Source: Hymenopus coronatus
Lineage: Eukaryota > Arthropoda > Insecta > Mantodea > Hymenopodidae
Direction of reading: 5' to 3'
Length of the DNA stretch: 64,000 nt
Assembly: GCA_030762935.1 (NCBI GenBank)
Contig: CM060896.1
Location: 17,227,527 to 17,291,526 of the forward strand
Below the pieces are notes generated by a model, which was not told the origin of the DNA, made no database searches, and saw only the letters and a program-made list of their open reading frames with translations. Made by a program: the position numbers and the translations under genes. This document shows positions 39,501-51,500 of the stretch, piece after piece. Every line of letters begins with the position of its first letter. Position 1 is the stretch's first letter.

Positions 39501-42500
39501 GAGAGAGGGAAGAATGGAAATGCTCCAGGATGTGTACGGCTGCATTGGGAGGAGGAAAATGCGAAGTTTTCAAGATTAATATTTTGGAAAAAACATTGCC
39601 TTGTACTTGGATAAATATGGTATATCTCTATGCTTATGTCTGTGTAAACATTTCTTTCAAAATTCAGGAGCCCAGAACCCATCTGTGGTGCATGTGCAGT
39701 ATACACAAAATGAATTTAAATATTTCTATATTTTTCCTCCCTGAAACTAATTCATGCTAAGCAGTGATTAGAAAAACATTTAAAGTGTTATGCTTTTTAG
39801 AGGTGGTTATTGTACGATAGCAAATGAAAGAAAATACTCAATCAGCGGCCTAACAGTGTTCTGTCTCACTATTTTCTTTCGCTTTTCCTGTATATTTATA
39901 ATGGGATCTTTCTTGTCTGAGAAGATAATAGTTGCTAATGCTATAATGCAAAGAAGTTGAATTTTATAACTTTAAATATGAATCCTATTAATACATGTTA
40001 TGTGTGTATAATAAAAGTAATAAGATGGTGAATTTTTCATAATACAAGAGAGCTAAGCCAAATTTTGATCCTTAAGTCTCACTTTCTTTGACTGCATTGG
40101 TCACTTTTGAGAATATTTGTAGCCTTCAGCTCTACATGGATTGATGTTAAAAGAGGAAGCAGTTGCATTTGCAGTTGGAGTGTTTGTGCTGCCATCTGAT
40201 TTTTACTTTCTCTACACATACTATGCACATAGTGTACAGAGAAGGTATTGTATTGCACCCAAAAATTTGATACAGAGATTTCACCAGAAATACATGTTTT
40301 GGGTCCCCCTGAATCCAAAAAAAGGTCTGTGTGTGTGTAGGTGTCGGGGTGGCTGGGTGGGTACGTGCAGCATAGCTCAAAAATGAAAAGACCGTTAAAT
40401 ACCAAACTTGCTATTTAAGTTTGATATCTTCCAAGGATGTGACACAAAGATTTTCAAGAAAATTCCCCCACCCCAACTACCCTTTACGTAGAACTTTTTT
40501 AAAAAATTTTGATTTTCTCAAAAATGGCTCTAGCGATTTTGATTAAAACATTGTGTATTAAAGATATTTACCTGACAAATAATATGTATATCTTGAATTT
40601 TCTGGGAATAGCGTCTGAAGACTACCTTAGTCAGGAGGAATTTTGCATAACTGCTAAACCGTAAGAAATGGACAAAAACTTACCACACAAAAAATGTAGA
40701 GCACATTAAAACACACAAATTATGTTATATACATTTTTTCGAGGAGTTGATTGGTTTTGAGATATTCCTTTTTTTTGGTTTCAGCTTTGAAAAACTTCTA
40801 CTTCTCATACAGGAATTTGTCAACTCGTGTCTATACAAACAAAGGAACTTCAGTCACCTAGTAACCAGCTTTTGACTTCACTTTAACCTATGATACTCCC
40901 ATATTTCGCTTCTACTTACAAGGAAGCAAGTAATAAGACTATTTCTTATAAATGTAAAAAGAAGCTAGTAACAGTGAAGTAATAACACAAATATTAATAT
41001 AAAAATAATAGTTGCAATAAATTTATTGCATTATCAACATAAATTTTCTTTTGGTCTCAGTTTTGGTCTGGTTTTTGATGTTGACTATTTCTGCTAATTT
41101 TTTCTCAATTAGCTTGAAGTGAATAGAAGAATAAGCTTATTAACAATAATTTGTCACACAGAAGTAGAGAAAGTCATGTAATGGAACACATCAGATTTTT
41201 TTAGATTAATTTCACTATCTTGTCAACTATCAGTAAGTCTGAGTTCATACCTTTGAACATTTTTAATAATAGTTTTTCTCTCATATTGTTAACATTCTTA
41301 TTCTTTTTTTTATGTTATATTGGTTTGAACAGAAAGATATATTTGGTCCGTCTAGAGGACCCTTTCAGGGTGCATGCAATGATGCATTGCACGACACAAT
41401 ATACAAAAAATCTAATGCACTAGGTTATCAGAGGTTATCCTGGATTTTAGCAAAAGTGCTAACTCTTTTTCAATGATGCCTTGCACTCTGCCTGTCTCCC
41501 CTTTCCTCACCTTCTCCATTGTTTCTTCCTCACTGCAAAATGCTGAACAGAGGTGGAGTGATGCGTGGTGCACAGCACCTCTGCACCTCAGTGACACGTG
41601 TCCAATTTTATGCATTTGAGAGGCCCTGGTCTAGAGTATTTTGTTACTCTGTTCAAGTGTATTGTAGCAACTTGTATTTAGCATTACTTAAAATATTTTT
41701 AACCTGCTTTTCCATTGTAAACAAGGAGTACTTGTGGCTCTTAATCCTTCAGTTATACGAGGTACGTCCAGAAAGTAAGTTCCGTTTGGTAATAAAATTA
41801 AATTGTGTACAGATACAGAATAATTATTTATTGCACAAAATTCTCCAACTCTTAAACTACTTTTCCACAAAACTGCTGAAATTTTGCAGGCATTTGTCAT
41901 AGCGTGGCACAAGCTTTTGTACACCTTCTTCATAGAAGTTTGCCGCCTGTGTCTTCAAAAAGTTGGAAACATTTTCTTTCAGCTCTTCATCATTGTTGAA
42001 GTGTTGACCGCCAAGGAAAGACTTGAGATGTAAGAACAGATGAAAGTCGCTAGGAGCAGGGTCAGGGCTGTACGGAGGATGGTCAAACATGTCCAAGCCA
42101 AATCCCTGTAGGAGGTTTTTCGTCACATTTGCAGTGTGTGGTCGTGCGTTGTCGTGAAGTAAAACAACACCTTTGGATGGCAATCCTCGGCGCTTATTCT
42201 GTATTGCGCGGCGCAATTTCGTAAGTGTCTCGCAATAAACATCTGCTTTGATTGTTTGACCACGCGGTAAGAAATCAATGAGTAAGATGCCTTTCCAGTC
42301 CCAGAACACTGTGCACATCATTTTTCGAGGTGTCAAGATTTGTTTCGGCTTAACCTTTGCTGTGGATGAAGTGTGCCTCCATTCCATTGATTGCCGCTTA
42401 CTTTCAGGGGTGTCGTAAGAAACCCAAGTCTCATCTCCTGTGACTATCTGTGTCAGAAATTCTTCATCATAAAGGGGTTAAAAACTGAAGTGCACTACCC

Positions 42501-45500
42501 ATCCGTTTTGTTTTGTGTTGCTCAGTAAGAATCTTTGGTACCCAACATGAGCAAAGTTTACGAAATTTCAGTTTTTGGTAACAATTTCATGAATTGGTGA
42601 TCGCGAGCTTTGGGGAAATTCCATAGCGAGATCACTAATTGTAAACTTGCGGTTTTCCTGGATCTTGTCATCAATCGCGTGAACCAGTTCTTCTGTAACC
42701 AAAGATGGATGCCCACTTCATTCTTCATCGTGCACTTCACTACGTTCTTCATTGAACTGTTGGACCCATCTTCTCACCATTGAATCACTCATCACATTTT
42801 GTCTGTAAACTTCACAAATTTGCCGATAAATTTCAATTGGTTTCACTTTCCTAGCATTCAGAAAACGAATCACAAATCTGATTTCACACTGACATTGTAA
42901 ACAAGCACAACAAAGCATATGTGGCTGACAGCGATCTCAAAATGGCGAACGTTTCTTCTCCTTGATACAGAACGTCTACCGCGCATTGCGGAACTGTGAT
43001 CGCAGCGCTGCAGCGGAGATAAATTGAAAGGGAACTTACTTTCTGGACGTACCTCGTATATCACAAATTCATGTAAAATATAAACATTTGTATTTTTTTT
43101 ACCCATTTTAGGAAAATATGTTCTCATTTGACGTGGAAAAGGAGACATTTGCCTTAAAACCAATGAACTGCCCAGGGCATTGGTGAGTATGTTTTATGAA
43201 AAATTATTAAAAAGTTATTTTAGTTCTACCTTGTTATGTGTGGGTTAGAGAGATAACATAATGTTTCAATACTCAAACCTGAACTTCTATTTAAGATGTT
43301 CACTAATGAATAGATTTCATAAATCATGCTATCGTAATCGATTTAGAGAAATTATCATTGTAATTCTTTATTTTCTATGCTAAGTGAATGATTATTCATA
43401 CTGATTTCCAGCTCTTGTTTGCCAAAATATTATTTATTTTTATTACAAATTATTTTAGTATATGATATCAGGGCAGAAGTCATGGCAACTTATTTTGAGA
43501 ATACTCATGCATGTGGAAAATGTGAAATTTACACATGATAGGAGAGGGAATGAGCAGTATAGGCAATATATAAGTCCTCAGAATTGTGTTTCATTAATAT
43601 GTATTAAGCTAGTTGAATTGGCATTATTGGTTTCATGATTCACACTCTCTGAAGTACATCACATCTCAGCTTACTCACTCATTCTAAACACCCTCAAAGT
43701 AGTTTCCTGCAACTTTTGCTACACATTGCCAATGAAGTGAGAGGCACTGATTACCATCTGCATCACTATTTTCCTCCCATATGGAAATTTGGTCATCTGT
43801 AGCTGCATAGTGTTCAAATATCCTCACGTGTTGCAAACAGCCTACCACTTAATGATTATTTATCTTACCCATGAGGTCTCAACCCATGATGTCGTGGTTA
43901 CCATGCTAGCCTTTTGTACCCAAAAGCATGGGATTAAACCCAGTAGAGGACAATGGATTTTTTTGGGTGTAAAAATTCTTATCATGGTTTCCTGTGGAGG
44001 GAAAGTAAGGCCTTGGTCCCATGTCATAGATTTACAACACGTAAAAGAACCTCAAACCTGATATAGGCCTCTGAGCAAAATTAAGCAGTCTCACACGGCC
44101 AACATAGAATGGGATGCTGAGAACCATAGTAGTTATAGAACATCCATAAAGAAAACTCCATTTTTGAGGTCTTGACATGGACATGGAGACAGATCAGGAT
44201 GTGTGGGTGCTTCAATTTGTCCCATCCCAGCAATGCAGTATCCATCCAACAGGTACTCATTTTGCAACTGATATAGCAGGCCATAATTCCAATAGTTTCC
44301 ACCAATTCCCTTGACATTCTCTGGCAGTTCTGTCATGAAGAATGGCTGTTTTGCTGTTGAGTATTGTTTGATACGAGTTACATCCATCTGGCATGTCAGT
44401 CGCTGGACAACTGATTTCATAATGCTCACTACTAAGCACCATTTGAAATTATCATCACACATTAGGACTACCTTTCTTCCTCATGACACATACCCTTTTG
44501 TGCTCTGATAACAGTTCCTCACAGAGTAAAATGGTTGCCATGACTTATGCCCAATTCTCGTATATGCTGCATTTCTGTGCCATAATAGTATTAGAAATAT
44601 GTTTTCTGCATTTCAGCCTAATGTTTGATCAGAGAACCCGCTCATGGAGGGAACTTCCATTGAGGTTAGCAGATTTTGGTGTTCTGCATCGTAATGAGTT
44701 GTCTGGAGCTTTAACAGGACTTACAAGAGTAAGGCGTTTTCAACAAGATGACGCACATATCTTTTGTGCTGTAGAACAGGTCAGTATGTTTTAAAATACA
44801 ATAAAATTTGTGTGGAAAATCTTTTATTTTAGAAAAATAAAGTTTAGTAATTAATTTGTGTAGGTCTCAAGTCTTTATCAGCTTATTATGCTAGATGGGC
44901 AAAATTATACCTCATGTGATTGTTTTGCAGTTTGTTGATGTGAAAATAAACTTACTGAGGAGGTAGCACTGTGGTAATGTGAGTGATTCACGTTCTGGAG
45001 CTCCTGGATTCAAATCCTCTGAGCCAACCAACCACATTGACTCCTCAGTCACTAGGCAAAGGCTGGGTTTAGCAATTTGATCTGCAAATTTTATCATCAT
45101 CCCTTTCATTCATTTCCTTCCTTGACACCATTCCAGGCATTGGGCCGATCACCCATTCTGGTTCTACTATGATCCACAATTTGCTTGCTCTTTGACAGGC
45201 TACTGACCCAAAAGCATTGTTTTGTAAGTCCTAAGTTATACTTACATGTTAGGGTCTTCAATCCTTGGATTGGTTTGCAGCGACTCTCCATTCAGATCTT
45301 CTCTCTGCTTTCTGTTTGAGTTCTTCATATTTACTGCATTTCATATCTTCCATAATTTGTTTTATATATTGTGATCTTGCTCTTCCTTTGCCACTTCTTC
45401 CTTCTATCACACCTTCTATTATAATATTTAGTGTGCTCTGATGTCTTAATAAATGGCCTATTAATTTTGTTCTTCTTCTTTTAATTTGGTTCCAAATTCG

Positions 45501-48500
45501 TTTTTCCGCTTCTGCTCTTTTATATACTTCATTTTTAATTTTGTCACTCCATTTAATTTTTAGCATTTTCCTATAGCACCATGTTTTAAATGCTTCTATT
45601 CTCTTTCTTTCTGCTTTTAAAATTGTCCAAGTTTCACATCCATATAACATAATACTCCATACATATGTTTGTAATAAATTCTTCCTGGTTTCAAGGCTAA
45701 TATTGTTTGAAGTAAATAGCTGGTACTTTTTATTAAAAGCAAGTTTTGCGTGTTGTATTTTACTGGTTATTTCTGTTTTGCTCCTTCCATCAGCTGTTAT
45801 TTTGCTTCCTAGATATTGAAATGTTTCGGGTTCTTCTAATAGTTGTCCATTTAGTTTAATTTTTGTGTTACTATTCCCTTTCTTCCTAAGAGGAGAATAA
45901 TGCATAACAGCAGAAGAAGAAGAAAACTAATCTAGAAAATTGTATCATTAATTTAGGAACATATGACGTGGTGTATTTCTCCATTTAACTCTCAGAGCAA
46001 TTATGATACAATAATGGCATATTTATATTCATGTATATAAGCAATTCCAAAATTGAAAAATCACATAAAGTGCATAGTGAAGAAATCAAACATTTGCCAT
46101 CATAGAGATGAGAGAATTCTCTATGGTGAATAAGAAGAAACAGTAATGTAGATCTCCTGAAGAATATGAGCCCAAATTTATTTGACTTAATTTTTTCTGG
46201 AAGGGAAATTGACAATGCACATAACATACATTTGTTTGGTGAAAGATTAGGGAAAGTTTTTCTTCTGAGTGATTGGTGTACAGTTTTTATTAGATGTATG
46301 TAAGCTTCCCACTACTACCTACTCAAAGTGTTAGAAATATTGCAATTATACTCCTGGATTTAAGTGGAAAGTGATCAAATTTGCTGAAGAGAATAGAAAT
46401 AAATTTGTCTTCTGTGAATTCACAGTTTCCAAATGTAATGTATGCTAGTAGCAGAAACAAAAAGAAGCCTTAATGAAGACTCCAAACAAGTTCAGAAATT
46501 CATTTCGGTAAATATCCTGCAGTTGAAAGTGAAATTTTGAACTACGTTAGTGAGTTGCATAATAAAGGAATTGGGGTTTCTCATGAAATGCTGCAATTTA
46601 AACTGAGGGAAATAGCACAACATATGGGTATAAGTAATAATGAATTCAAAGTGAGTAGGGGCTGAATCTTTTGTGAGATGCAAGGGACTTTCACATAGAA
46701 GCCACACGTCAATTTGCCAAAAAATGCTGCAAGATTTTGAACAAAATATTTTAGAATTTTTACATTATAATTAAGATGAGGAAGAGGAACAATTACTTAA
46801 TCACTAATAGGAAATGCAGACCAGACACCAATCTTCTTTGATATGCCATCTAACACTACAATCAACAAGAAAGGAGAAAAAAGTGGGTTGACACATACAG
46901 GCTATGAGTGAATGCGGTGCACAGTAATCCTTGCAGTTACAGCAGATAGAAAGCTACTACCGTACACAATTTTTAAAAAGAAAAACCATGCCAAAAATCA
47001 AAAATGTCCAGCAGCCATTCACATAAAGTCTATGAAAAGGGAGGGATGAATAAGGGTAAAGGGATGGTAAAAGATTGGGTGCAGACAGTATATAAAAATT
47101 GGCCTGGTGCTCTGCTCTGCCAGTCAGCGTATATGGGACAGTTTTCAAGGTCATCTTGGCAATGGTACTACTAACAGCATTCTAGATGTTGCTGTTATTC
47201 CTGGTCTGACATCAGTACTCCAGCCAGTCAATGTAAAGCAAACAAACCATTTAAAGATAGCATAAGGAAGTTTTATACAGACTGGTTGTCACGTGGCAGT
47301 TTTGACTTGCCACCAACAGGGAAGATATGACAGCCTATGATGGAAATGGTGTCCAAATGGATTGTAAAGACGTGGAAACTGATAAAACTGGAAGTGATTG
47401 AGAAACATTTTTTTTGACTGATTAGCTAATGCTTTGGATGGCTCACAAGCTATCTCTTTATGGGAGGAGGATGGAGAAGATAAATCTGAGGTGGAAAATG
47501 GTAGTAGCAGTGATATAAAGTTTGAAAATAATCCAGATCGACAAGATATGTGAGTAAAGGAAAGTTTTTTCTAAACTAAAAAAGAAATGTTTTTCCCCCT
47601 CACATAAAGGATGCATCCTAGTTTTTTTCTTCCAAATATTTGAAGAAAAAAAATGCACCCATTATGCATGTAAATATGCTACTTACCATCCATGATTATG
47701 GTTTTCTGAATTGTATTTTCAAACTCTGTGAAATACTGTAGAATAAGCTTATGCATTGATGTGATAGTAGCTGGACATTATTTATTCTATTAAGTCAGAA
47801 CACCATTGGCTGAAGACACTTTTAGCAGTCATTTAAAAATAAAAAAAAGGTAAAGGGGTTTTTTGTTAATCTGTATTAAAAAAAATATGCATTTCCGCTA
47901 AATCAAAGTGGTGTCGTCACCAGAGAAAACTCACTTTAATGTGTTGTATACAGGATGGGAGGTAATAAGTGCAAATATTTGTAACAGCTTTTGAGGAGTT
48001 TGTGATGGTCCAGTATTTGCAGTATTTTTTGTTAAGGTTCATGAGGAATTTTTCAGCATGTTTTAGAAAGTCATAGCTTCTTTTCATTAGCTAAATGCAC
48101 ATGTGCAGTCAGTGAGCACTGTACATCAAAGCTCTGATTGTCACACCTTTGTGTAAGTTTAGACCTGAAGTGGGTACAGGTGCAACAATAAAGACAACTT
48201 CTGAAAGTTTCTTGCCATATGAATGGCAGATATAAAAAGAGGGCAACTTGCCCCAGACAGTTTCAACAGGAAGTTCAGAACACTCAATCATAGCTGTAGC
48301 AAGCATCAAAAGAAAACTGTATGGCAGAATTGTTGCGAAAGTATTGAATAAAGACGGTTGTTTGCAAACAGATTTTTGATTGTTATCAGTTAGAAGACAA
48401 GAGTTGTTATAGTCTGTGTCAAGTTAGTTCAGTCCTGATGTCAACAACAAGGCAGAGCTGGCTCAACTCGTCACGTGTTAACGGTACATGTGCGCACATA

Positions 48501-51500
48501 AATTTTGCAACACTAGCGATATATATCAGCAACCTGTGGAGAGCACTTTGAGAAATGTGCAATTCTGTGTCAGAATGTACTGCATGCAAAAGTGTATTTA
48601 GAGTCGATTGTTCATTTCTGAAAAAGCAATCATAAACTTTACCGCGAATAGCGCTTTTTGCAAAATCATTGTACTTCTCCGAACATTTTTTATATTTACG
48701 TGATTTTCCCGGTGTTCTTAGGCTTCCGGATGCTTGCTGTTCCATTCTAACACTATGCACACTAAATGCAGAAATGCCAAGGAGATAACCCGTTTCTTTT
48801 TCGATATTCTTTATGGCCGATTTGGCGTTTCTTTCTTTAAGCACCGCGAAACAATGCACGACCATTCGCTTCTCGACACTTTTTAAAGGCTTGCCTCGGT
48901 TGTATTTTATTACGGCTAATCATCCATGATCAAAAGCTTACTGCTTTTAAACTGCATATAGCAAGTCCCCTGGGCTTATGAGGCAGGCCAGATGTACAGG
49001 AAATACAGTCTTAAATAACACATTATCACAAGCGACCCTGCACTATAAACAATAACAGCTTAATCAGCATTCACCTCGAGAATTACCGGTTGTTTAAAAG
49101 AGCTGTCTGGTACAGGCTTGTAATTTATTGTGTGTATAATACCAATGTTCTTTAGTAATATAAGTTAGCTGCATTTCATTTAACAGTAATAAGTTAATGA
49201 AATCAATATATAATTTCGCCGGTCTTCTGACTAATCTATATGTTTTTTATAGAATGTGTACGACTGTTGTAAATATTCCTTTCAGAATTCACGAACCCAG
49301 AGCCATCTGCTTGGTATGTGTCGGATATGGATAAAATGTCGGACTATTACCTTTTATAAGAATCGAAGCATTGCATACTTTTCTCTCCGAATCTAGCTCG
49401 CGCAGAGCAGTGATCTGAAAACTATTACAGTACTGTACTTTTAGGAGGATGTTATAATATGCATCCACGTAAAAGTTAACACCCATTACCTTCCCTGAAC
49501 CAATCAACAGCCTAACACTCTTTTGCTTCAGTATCCCTCCCATGTGTTGACATCAGGACTGAACTAACTTGAGACAGATAATAGTTTGCTTAATGTCATT
49601 TAACCAGGTTGCTCATATTGGACAATGAATGAGATTGGTGGAATGATGCTAAAATGACTTTAGGGTCCATGCAGCTTAAAGTTACTCAACATTTGTCTTC
49701 TTAGAATATGGGAAAACTCTACCCTTATTTGGGTAGCTCACCCTAAGCAGATTCAAACTTAATCATATTTTGTCTAATGTAATTTGCTCTGTGCCTACAA
49801 CTATAACTTAGGTCTGGAAAATTTTAAACACTCAGTAGTGTGAGTGGAACTATGTATTTATTAGTGTAAGAAATTTTCACATTCATTGTTCAGAGAAATC
49901 CCTCCTTTGTTTCATTTTTAACTCCATAATTAGCACTTCCCTTGGTCTGTTATTCCTGTACATCAATTGTGGCTGTAGTTTTAAAATGTATGAAAGTATT
50001 TTCCTATTACTGCTCATTTTAAGTAGAAATATATCCCAGTGCAAATTTTTGAACATTGACTTCAACTCAAGTTATTTATATCCTTTTAGGTATATTTAAA
50101 GAACATGTCGGTATAACCCATTTACATTATATACAAAAGTTTTAAATAGCTTTTCTATATTTAAATTCTTCTATAGAATAACATTAATTTTGAGCTAAGT
50201 ATCTTTATGGTTTTCATCATTTCTGCTTTTTGGTTTATGTAATTTATTTCAGAATAACTCCCTTCCTACAATTTCTGTTTGAACAATTATGCAACCCTCC
50301 CCTTAGTGTTGTACTGAAGGTGCCATTATTTCTCAAATCATAAGATTGTATGTCATAATTCTTTTGATGCCTTTTATGTACAATAGTTTTTAAATTTTCA
50401 TTTCTTTGTGCATAATGCCATAACTGTTGTGCAAGTGTATAAGTGCATAATACACATGTGTTATAGTTTTGCTATCCATTGTCTTACTGATTTGTCTCAT
50501 TACTTATATGCCTTTATTTATTTTTTTGGTAGTGTGTGCTACATGGGATTTCCATTTTATATTTTTGTCAGTGATTATTCAGAGAAAATTTGTGCTTTCA
50601 CTATTTTGTGTTAATTTTTTGTTATTTGAATTGCAATTTATTATTTCAAAATTTATGCATTTTGTCTTTTTACTTTTATTACCATATCTAGATAGGAAGA
50701 GTATTCCTTTATGATTAAAATTAAGTTTCCCCTATTTTCTACTTCTTGAGTTGTCAAGCCCCTATTTACGACTCATTATCAGCATACCCAGGTGCTATGC
50801 CTCCTTTGATTCCATTAGTTCAAATATTTTATTGACGCATATTAAGAACAGGAAGGATCCTAATTTTGACCCTTGCTTAACTCCTTGAGTACAGTTCTGA
50901 AATCTATTTTATTTTTTCTATCACACCATTTGCATTCAGATGATTTATTTCAGTACACTGTGTTCTGTTTTTGAAATATATCAATACCTGATTTTGAGCC
51001 AGGTTACAAATTCCACATTTTTTATCAATGTTTTTATATTCATACTGTCAAGCCCTTTCGATAGAGCTATAAAAATGGCAAACACAGATCCATGGTTATT
51101 TAGACATCATTTCACATATAAGAGTATTTTGAAAGTTATTATTGTATATGTTTCCTTAATCTAATAATTATGAAATGTTCCTTAAAATATAATATTCCCT
51201 CAGGTTAATTATATCTAATCTTACATATGTATGGTAATATGCTTATGCAATAAGGTTTTAATTCAAATTAATAAGTTAATATTGTTGATTGCAGATCAAA
51301 GATGAAATGCTAGGAGCTCTAGATTTTCTGCGACATGTTTACTCAGTCTTTGGTTTTACTTTCCAACTCTGCCTTTCTACAAGGCCAGAAAAATACATGG
51401 GAGAAGTATCAATGTGGGATGAGGCAGAGAAGGTAAGTGCAGAGTAGTATCTTGTGAACCTTTCTTTATAGCTAATAACAGACATCCCAGATCTGACTAC

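Larger units (their letters stand above)
37985..40015 (+). mobile_element. Element H copy 1, split by element T copy 2
   Basis: 37985-38209 and 39623-40015 match 48,920-49,210 and 49,240-49,545 of element H copy 2 (gactgcttttaaattgcata, taataagttaata, then gtaaacatttctttcaaaat and aatcagcggcctaacagtgtt). The halves join across 38210-39622. The TIRs seen in copy 2 were not found here. Confidence 0.5.

Noticed and set aside
40079..40405. ORFs of 77-108 residues on both strands
   Set aside because: They fall inside a repeat A copy and recur, altered, in the other copies; the apparent coding comes from the repeat.
48419..48865. 148-residue ORF considered as a host gene
   Set aside because: It lies between perfect TIRs and its end is encoded by the TIR, so it is transposon sequence.
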